A stretch of 19,756 bases of DNA, from contig BOAU01000036.1 of the NCBI GenBank assembly GCA_026002025.1, forward strand, positions 1-19,756, given 5' to 3'. The notes beneath the pieces are model-generated. The model saw nothing but the letters and a program-made list of their open reading frames with translations. It ran no database searches and was not told where the DNA came from. Source of the stretch: Spirochaetia bacterium. GTDB lineage: Bacteria > Spirochaetota > Spirochaetia > Treponematales > Breznakiellaceae. Below are positions 14,334 through 19,756 of this stretch, one piece after another (within the stretch, counting starts at the first letter, position 1; each line of letters begins with the position of its first letter). A program made the translations under genes and the position numbers.

Positions 14334-14951
14334 ATGGCAATTATCAGAAACGCGGTAGAATCGGATGTTCCCTATCTCTACGAGATATGTCTTAAGACAG
14401 GGGACAGCGGCAAGGATGCGACGGATCTGTTCCATGACCCGTATCTTTTGGGACAGTACTATGCCGCTCCCTATCTGTTCCATGACAGGGGCCTTTGTTT
14501 TGTCCTGGAGGCGGATCATCGTCCCCAGGGCTATATCATTGCGGCTGCGGACACCACGGAGTTTGATCGCTGGATGGAGCGCCTTTGGCTTCCGCCGCTG
14601 CGCCTCCGCTATCCCAAACCGTTTCCAGAGGAAATCATAAAATCAAAAAATGAAGAAGCAATACTGAACCATCTGCATACGGTCGCCATACTGCCTGACC
14701 CGCAGCTTACGCCCTGGATTGTTGATCATCCGGCACACCTCCACATCGACCTGCTCCCCGCCGCGCAGGGCCAGGGCTTTGGACGTGAGCTGATGAAGGC
14801 ACTCTTTGCGGAACTGGGCCGGCGGGGGATTCCGGGCATCCACCTTGGGGTCGGCGCCGGGAACCAGGGGGCTGTCGCCTTTTATCATAAAATGGGATTT
14901 ACGGTTTTACAGGAGGCGCCCTGGGGCTTCACTTTGGGGCAGCTTATCTAA
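14334..14951 (+). CDS. GNAT family N-acetyltransferase
   Basis: A 205-aa protein. The acetyl-CoA-binding motif A is visible as HLHIDLLPAAQGQGFGRELM (residues about 139-158), followed by GVGAGNQGAVAFYHKMGF (motif B), and the N-terminus IIRNAVESDVPYLYEIC fits the fold. The insertion with Pro/Arg-rich WLPPLRLRYPKPFPEE resembles the acetyltransferase-like family related to the OGA C-terminal domain. An AAAGGAG precedes ATG 14334, which lies 11 nt after the fumarase beta stop, so it is probably the last gene of the operon. The acceptor substrate is unknown. Confidence 0.85.
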   Translation: MAIIRNAVESDVPYLYEICLKTGDSGKDATDLFHDPYLLGQYYAAPYLFHDRGLCFVLEADHRPQGYIIAAADTTEFDRWMERLWLPPLRLRYPKPFPEEIIKSKNEEAILNHLHTVAILPDPQLTPWIVDHPAHLHIDLLPAAQGQGFGRELMKALFAELGRRGIPGIHLGVGAGNQGAVAFYHKMGFTVLQEAPWGFTLGQLI

Positions 14952-14995
14952 GCTTCGCCCTCCTGGCCGCCTTCCACGCTCTTCCATAAATAGGG

Positions 14996-15001
14996 TATAA
15001 T
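14996..15001 (+). promoter_or_regulatory. Consensus -10 box, possibly a leaderless start for cstA
   Basis: A perfect TATAAT ends 6 nt before the ATG at 15008. No Shine-Dalgarno is visible. If used, transcription would begin at or next to the start codon, giving a leaderless mRNA. The position expected for -35 (14973-14978, TCCACG) is poor. Confidence 0.4.
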
Positions 15002-15007
15002 AAACGC

Positions 15008-16687
15008 ATGAACGGGTTGTGGCTGCTGATAATTTCCGTGGTGGTCCTGGGCCTGGCCTATCTTCTCTACGGCAGGTTTCTGGCCCGGATCTGGGGGATA
15101 GACCCCTCACGGAAGACGCCGGCCCATGAACTGGAAGACGGCATGGAGTACGTGCCCACCTCTCCTGCGGTGGTGTTCGGCCATGAGTTCGCCTCCATTG
15201 CCGGGGCCGGGCCGATTAACGGGCCCATCATCGCCGCCATGTTCGGCTGGCTGCCGGCGCTGCTCTGGCTGCTTTTTGGGTCGGTGTTTTTCGGCGCAGT
15301 CCACGATTTTGCGGCCCTCTACACCTCGGTTAAAAACAAGGGCAAATCCATCGGTTATGTGATTGATCTGTATGTGGGAAAGGCGGGCAAGCGTTTTTTC
15401 CTCATTTTTGTCTGGCTCTTTTCGATCCTGATCTCCGCCGCCTTTGCGGACATTGTGGCGGGGACATTTGCCGGTTTTGACGCCGCGGGCGCGCAAGATG
15501 CGACTAACGCCTCGGTGGCTTCCACCTCGCTCCTCTTTATTGCCGCCGCCATCGGCCTTGGCTTCCTTATCCGCAAGCGCAAGGCTTCGGACCTGGCCAG
15601 CGCCGTCATCGCCATTGACCTCCTTATCATCTGCATCGTGCTGGGGATCTTTTTCCCGGTGTTTCTGGAAAAGCATATCTGGCTTTACCTGGTGTTTGCC
15701 TACATCTTTATCGCCTCGGTGGTTCCGGTCTGGGCTTTGGGCCAGCCGCGAAATTACCTCAACTCCTTTCTGCTCATCGCCATGGTGCTGGCGGCCTTTA
15801 TCGGCGTGGTGTTCACCGCCCCGGTCATTGCCATTCCGGCCTTTACCGGTTTTAAGGTGGAGGGCAATTTCCTGTTTCCCGGTCTATTTATCACCATCGC
15901 CTGCGGCGCGATTTCGGGCTTTCATTCACTTGTGGCCACCGGTGCGGCGTCAAAACAGATAAGCAACGAGCGGCACATGCTGCCCATCTCCTACGGGGCC
16001 ATGTTAGTCGAAACCCTGGTGGCGGTGCTGGCCCTCATCGCGGTGGGCTCCCTTGCGCATAACGGGATTATGCCTGCGGGAACGCCGCCGCTTATTTTTG
16101 CCCGGGCGGTCTCGGGTTTTCTCCGCCAGTTGGGCCTGCCCAGTCAGGCTTCGTTTATCATCGTTTCGCTGGCGGTCTCTTCCTTTGTGCTGACCACCCT
16201 GGACACGGTGGCGCGCCTGGGCCGGCTTAGTTTTCAGGAACTCTTTTCCAATGAGGAGGGGGATCAGAAAAAGGAAAAGACCCTCTTCCGCATCCTCAAG
16301 AGCAAGAGCGGGGCTTCCGTCTTCACCCTGCTGCCGGCATACCTGTTGGCTATTATGGGTTACTAGAATATCTGGGCCCTCTTCGGCGCGGCAAACCAGC
16401 TTTTGGCGGCGCTGACCCTTATCGCCTGTACCCTGTTTTTCAAAAAGACCGGGCGCAAAATTTTTATGCTCATTGTTCCTACGGTTATCATGCTGGCGGT
16501 TACCTATTCGTCTTTGGCGCTGACCATCAGGAACAAGATCCTGCTGCTGCGGGACAACAGGTTTAACCCCGCCGTTGACGGCCTGCAAACCGGCATCGCC
16601 GCGCTGCTCCTGATTCTGGGAATTCTGGTGGCCGTTTCCTGCGCGATAAAACTGCTGGAGAAAAAAACTCCCGAAGCGGCGGGCTGA
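15008..16687 (+). pseudogene. cstA: CstA-family carbon starvation/peptide or pyruvate carrier, interrupted by in-frame TAG
   Basis: The first part (452 codons, ending in TAG at 16364-16366) matches the CstA family: PTSPAVVFGHEFASIAGAGPINGP near residues 50-75, then AVHDFAALY and ISGFHSLVATGAASKQ, with many hydrophobic TM segments. The same frame continues past the TAG with NIWALFGAANQLLAALTL, a core CstA motif, and more TM segments until TGA at 16685-16687. The full frame would be 559 codons, the usual size. So one gene carries a single premature amber codon in a conserved region. Explanations are a true nonsense mutation, amber suppression or a base-calling error. CstA relatives import peptides or pyruvate. 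The downstream kinase starts 2 nt after the ancestral stop. Confidence 0.82.
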
Positions 16688-16689
16688 AC

Positions 16690-18858
16690 ATGAAACCGCT
16701 CAGGGACTTTATCATATCCTGCCTGACCAGCGGCAAGTACTCAAGCCTGCAGGACGAAAAGGACATGGACGCCATGCTCCGGCTCATCGTCCTCAATATT
16801 ACCTACACCATCGCGTCGGTGCTTATCGTCGGCCTGGGCGTTTCGGACATGGGTGATGCGAAAATCGAGCAGGGGCTTCTCCAGATCATCATCGGCTTCA
16901 TGATTTTTTTAAACCTCTTCCTGCTGCGGACGGAACTGCCGTTTATGGTGGGCGGTTTTATCATCACCTTCATCTTCGGGGGATTCTGCGGGGTATCGGT
17001 TTTTACCAAAAGCGAGATGCAGGGCTTTGCGAGCCTCTGGATCTATTCCTATCCCCTGATGTCCATCTTTACTCTGGGCTTGTCCGCAGGACTCGTCCCG
17101 GCGCTGCTCCTCTTTGTCACCGTCATCATCGGGACCTTTTCACCGAACCTGGCGAAATTCGACTATACATTCCCCGAGGCCATACTTATCTGCGGAGTTT
17201 ACTTTTTCGTGCTGATCCTGACGGTAGTGTACGAATACGTCCGTTCAATCAAAGACCACTGGCTTTACCGTCAGGACAGTTACATGAACATGGTTTTTGA
17301 AAACAGCCCGGATATCATTCTGCTGCTGGACAAGAGCGGCGGTCTGGTGTACTGCGCCGATATTTTTCTCCAAAGGGCGCACATCAAAAATTTTAACAGT
17401 ATCCGTAAAAAAAACTACCGCGAGGTTTTTCTGCGCTTTACCGGGAAGGATCTGCTGCAGGAAATAGTCAGCCTGTTCAGCGCTTCAATAGATGAAAAAA
17501 ATCCCGTTGTTTTTGAACGGGTCATGGATATCGGCAAAGACGGCAGCCGGCGGCATTACGAGATCCACTTTACCCCCATGTACAACGACGCCGGAATTTT
17601 TCAGGGCGCCTTTATCCTTTTCCACGACACAAGCGAAATTCTCGACGCCAAGGAACGGACCGAACAGGCCAGCCGCGCCAAATCGAATTTCCTCGCCAAT
17701 ATGAGCCACGAGATCCGCACGCCCCTGAACGCCATTATCGGCATGACCACCATCGCCAAGGGTTCCGCTGAAGCGGCGCGGAAAGATTATTGTCTGGGCA
17801 AGATCGAAGGCGCTTCCACCCACCTTTTGGGAATCATCAATGATATTCTTGACATGTCCAAGATCGAGGAAGACAAGTTTGAGCTTTCCTTTACGGATTT
17901 TGAATTTAGCACACTGATAGAACGGGTAGCCAATATTTTTGAATTCCAGTTGGGCGAAAAAAAGCAGAAACTGGTGGTGAACCGGGAAAGCGGCATTCCG
18001 CCGAGGCTTATTACCGACGAACAGCGGCTTGCCCAGGTTATCACCAACCTGATAGGCAACGCGATCAAGTTTACCCCCGAAGGAGGAACCATCACTCTTG
18101 ATATTAAAAGACGCAAGGACAGCGACCCGAATTTCTGCACCCTGGAGATCAGCGTTATTGATACGGGAATTGGCATCTCGAAAGAAGAACAGAGTAAACT
18201 TTTCCGGTCATTCGTGCAGGTGGATTCCAGCATCGCCCGCAAATTCGGCGGCACCGGGCTGGGGCTGGCGATCTCCAAAAAGATCGTGGAGATGATGCAG
18301 GGGGCCATCAGAATAGAATCCGAACCGGGCAAGGGATCATCTTTTATTTTTTCCATTCGGGCGGAAATACCGGCCCAAACCGAAAATGCCTCCGAGGCTG
18401 CGCCGGAGGCTGCGCCGGAGGCTGCGCCGGAGGCTGCGCCGGAGGCTGCGCCGGAGGCTGCGCCCAAAGAATGCGATTTTACCGGTAAGCGGATACTGCT
18501 TGCCGAAGACGTGGAGATCAACCGGGAAATTGTCGTCACCGTTCTGGAACCCCTGGGGATTTCCATTGTTGAGGCCGAGGACGGCCGGCAGGCATTCGAC
18601 AAATTTACCGCCGATCCTGAAGGCTTCGACTTGATCTTCATGGATATCCAAATGCCCGGCGTGGACGGCTATGAGTCTACCAGACTTATCCGCACCTTTG
18701 ATCATCCCCGGGCAAAGACCGTCCCGATAATTGCAATGACGGCTAACGTTTTCAGGGAAGACGCGGAGCGCTGCCTCACGGTGGGCATGAACGGCCACAT
18801 AGGCAAGCCTCTGGATTTTGACGCGGTAATTGTAATATTAAATAAATACCTATCATAG
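16690..18858 (+). CDS. Membrane-bound hybrid sensor histidine kinase
   Basis: A 722-aa protein. Residues about 25-190 hold about six hydrophobic segments (for example MIFLNLFLL and [13 protein letters not shown]). A PAS-like region follows at about 200-315 ([16 protein letters not shown]), then HisKA with [21 protein letters not shown] (phosphoacceptor His340). HATPase_c has [21 protein letters not shown] and [14 protein letters not shown] six-fold EAAP linker (about 569-592) leads to a receiver domain: [14 protein letters not shown], phosphoacceptor Asp652 in [16 protein letters not shown] and GKPLD. No DNA-binding output is attached and no partner regulator is in view. Coupling to the CstA frame suggests it senses or controls the same nutrient, as BtsS does for BtsT; this is inference. 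Confidence 0.9.
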   Translation: MKPLRDFIISCLTSGKYSSLQDEKDMDAMLRLIVLNITYTIASVLIVGLGVSDMGDAKIEQGLLQIIIGFMIFLNLFLLRTELPFMVGGFIITFIFGGFCGVSVFTKSEMQGFASLWIYSYPLMSIFTLGLSAGLVPALLLFVTVIIGTFSPNLAKFDYTFPEAILICGVYFFVLILTVVYEYVRSIKDHWLYRQDSYMNMVFENSPDIILLLDKSGGLVYCADIFLQRAHIKNFNSIRKKNYREVFLRFTGKDLLQEIVSLFSASIDEKNPVVFERVMDIGKDGSRRHYEIHFTPMYNDAGIFQGAFILFHDTSEILDAKERTEQASRAKSNFLANMSHEIRTPLNAIIGMTTIAKGSAEAARKDYCLGKIEGASTHLLGIINDILDMSKIEEDKFELSFTDFEFSTLIERVANIFEFQLGEKKQKLVVNRESGIPPRLITDEQRLAQVITNLIGNAIKFTPEGGTITLDIKRRKDSDPNFCTLEISVIDTGIGISKEEQSKLFRSFVQVDSSIARKFGGTGLGLAISKKIVEMMQGAIRIESEPGKGSSFIFSIRAEIPAQTENASEAAPEAAPEAAPEAAPEAAPEAAPKECDFTGKRILLAEDVEINREIVVTVLEPLGISIVEAEDGRQAFDKFTADPEGFDLIFMDIQMPGVDGYESTRLIRTFDHPRAKTVPIIAMTANVFREDAERCLTVGMNGHIGKPLDFDAVIVILNKYLS
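18394..18465 (+). repeat. Six in-frame 12-bp tandem repeats (EAAP linker)
   Basis: Six consecutive units of GAGGCTGCGCCG (the last ends CCC) encode EAAP x6 between the kinase and receiver domains. Units are virtually identical at DNA level and a multiple of three, so slippage would change linker length without a frameshift. Confidence 0.95.
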
Positions 18859-18917
18859 GCGCAGAGGGCGCCAGGTGCCGCCAGCGTTCCCTAGCCCGTG
18901 TCGCATCTGATTACGGC

Positions 18918-19640
18918 TTAAACCTTAATAACGCCGCGGTTGATCATCGAAACCACACCTTCGCACATGGCCTCGAATATGGTATACCGGGGCCTGTAGT
19001 TGATGAGCTTTTGCGCCTTTTCGCAGCTGTAGTTATCACTGTGGTACACATGGTTTTCGGTACTGGCGATAAAACCGGGGTCCCTGGTGACTTCCTTCCA
19101 TTCATTCCAGGGCAGGAATTCAATATTGGCCTTTTTGCCAAACCAGAGGAACATTTTTTCCGCAATCCCCTTCATGGTTGTTGCCGCGGGGGCAACCGCA
19201 TGAAAGCTTTCCCCCAGGGCCTGGCTGCGCCAGATAATGGCGTTCATAAACACCTGGGCCACATCATCGGCATGCACGTGGTGGAGGCATTCCATACCGG
19301 CGTTGGGCAGGTAAATTTTTTCACCCCTGCCGATCTTTTCAAATACCCGCGTGTCAAAGTTGCCGCAGGGATTGATGAAATTCCAGCCGGGACCGGTAAT
19401 ATGTCCGGGCATAATAACGGTTTCAGGAAAATGGGTTTTCCGGTATTTATCATGAAGCCAAACTTCAGTCTTTAACTTGTTTTTGCCATAGTCCTCAAAG
19501 GGAAAGCGAGGCAGATATTCAGGGGCTGGAACAATGCCCGCCGATCCGTGGGCCCAGATTGACGAACAGTAAAGATAATGGCCCACATTGTCCTTAAGAG
19601 CCTCGTACATCTGTTCCACGCTTTCATTTTTGGGGCATCC
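18918..19640 (-). pseudogene. NAD-dependent epimerase/SDR, N-terminus removed at an IS edge
   Basis: The visible C-terminal part (about 235 aa) is an extended SDR: CSSIWAHG (catalytic Ser), DYGKNK (YxxxK), VIMPGHITGPGWNFINP, ECLHHVHADDVAQVF and FLPWNEW. The Rossmann GxxGxxG half of about 90-100 aa is missing. Reading upstream on the minus strand, family-like residues PKNESVEQMYEAL persist, then sequence turns into the start region of a divergent transposase gene at about 19640. A GTG at 19619 could serve as a start but would give a protein without its cofactor fold. So the gene is most likely inactivated by insertion. The frame stays open beyond the window, but only as a fusion with IS sequence. 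Confidence 0.75.
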
Positions 19641-19756
19641 GGGAATATAGTGGAAAACCCCAAAAAGTAGTATAATGAGGCATGAACCAACCAGAAAAAA
19701 TAGAGGATTTTTATCAGGCCATATTAGGCATAACGGCGCCTTGGGAAGTAGTCAAA
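19640..19756 (+). mobile_element. Left end of an ISL3-type insertion sequence (partial)
   Basis: The segment between the truncated epimerase and the window end holds the beginning of a transposase gene and about 40 bp of terminal sequence before it, matching the compact ends of ISL3 elements. The exact terminal base is unknown and should lie within about 19632-19655. TATAAT at 19671-19676 may belong to the transposase promoter. Confidence 0.6.
19682..19756 (+). CDS. ISL3-family transposase, N-terminal fragment
   Basis: 25 codons run open to the window edge: MNQPEKIEDFYQAILGI then TAPWEVVK. The pattern of an acidic start, a helix ending in LGI, then PWxV matches the N-terminus of ISL3 (IS204/IS1001/IS1096/IS1165) DDE transposases, which precedes their zinc-binding domain. 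The catalytic residues lie beyond the window. It is divergent from the truncated epimerase. Confidence 0.65.
   Translation, partial: MNQPEKIEDFYQAILGITAPWEVVK

Noticed and set aside
16364..16366. Pyrrolysine or other recoding at the CstA amber codon
   Set aside because: No pyl genes or other internal TAG codons are visible in the window. A simple mutation or read error is more likely, though suppression is not excluded.
18394..18465. Tandem 12-bp repeats as a CRISPR-like array
   Set aside because: The units are contiguous with no spacers and encode an in-frame protein linker.

Overview
The window most resembles a chromosomal segment of a Treponema-like spirochaete, possibly a gut or termite-gut species. 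This is an inference. It rests on a small PUR-domain protein of the spirochaete BpuR type behind a phosphohexomutase, a TGS/ThrRS-like/uridine-kinase fusion in a metabolic operon, and a bacterial Shine-Dalgarno and codon style. No RNA gene, CRISPR array or complete prophage was seen. GC-rich housekeeping blocks flank a visibly more AT-rich accessory block at about 2.3-8.9 kb.

Left block (1-2363): a phosphohexomutase followed after 3 nt by a PUR-type nucleic-acid-binding protein with an Arg/Gly-rich tail.

Accessory block (2344-8841): an XRE regulator (minus strand) lies divergent to a mini-protein that resembles the regulator's own C-terminal helix, a two-TM membrane protein, and two tandem zinc-finger/CFI-box proteins that share a nearly identical 246-bp block. 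Next comes the most interesting part, a compact RiPP-like cassette. An unlisted 39-codon Cys-containing precursor (4863-4982) is followed by a strong 14-bp hairpin, an unknown 106-aa protein, an RRE(PqqD-like)-fused radical SAM/SPASM maturase and a metal-dependent amidohydrolase. The 3' end of the hydrolase appears to have been replaced by sequence antisense to a convergent AAA/DUF4143 ATPase gene.

Metabolic operon (9075-14951): nicotinamidase, nicotinate phosphoribosyltransferase, TGS-uridine-kinase-like protein, class I fumarase alpha and beta subunits and a GNAT acetyltransferase. Genes are adjacent or overlap by 1 nt, so this is probably one transcription unit joining NAD salvage to central carbon metabolism.

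Right block (15008-19756): a CstA-type carrier broken by an in-frame amber codon is followed, 2 nt after its ancestral stop, by a membrane hybrid histidine kinase. The kinase has a tandem-repeat EAAP linker before its receiver domain. A minus-strand SDR epimerase follows. It has lost its N-terminal Rossmann half at the edge of an ISL3-type insertion sequence, whose transposase start runs off the window.
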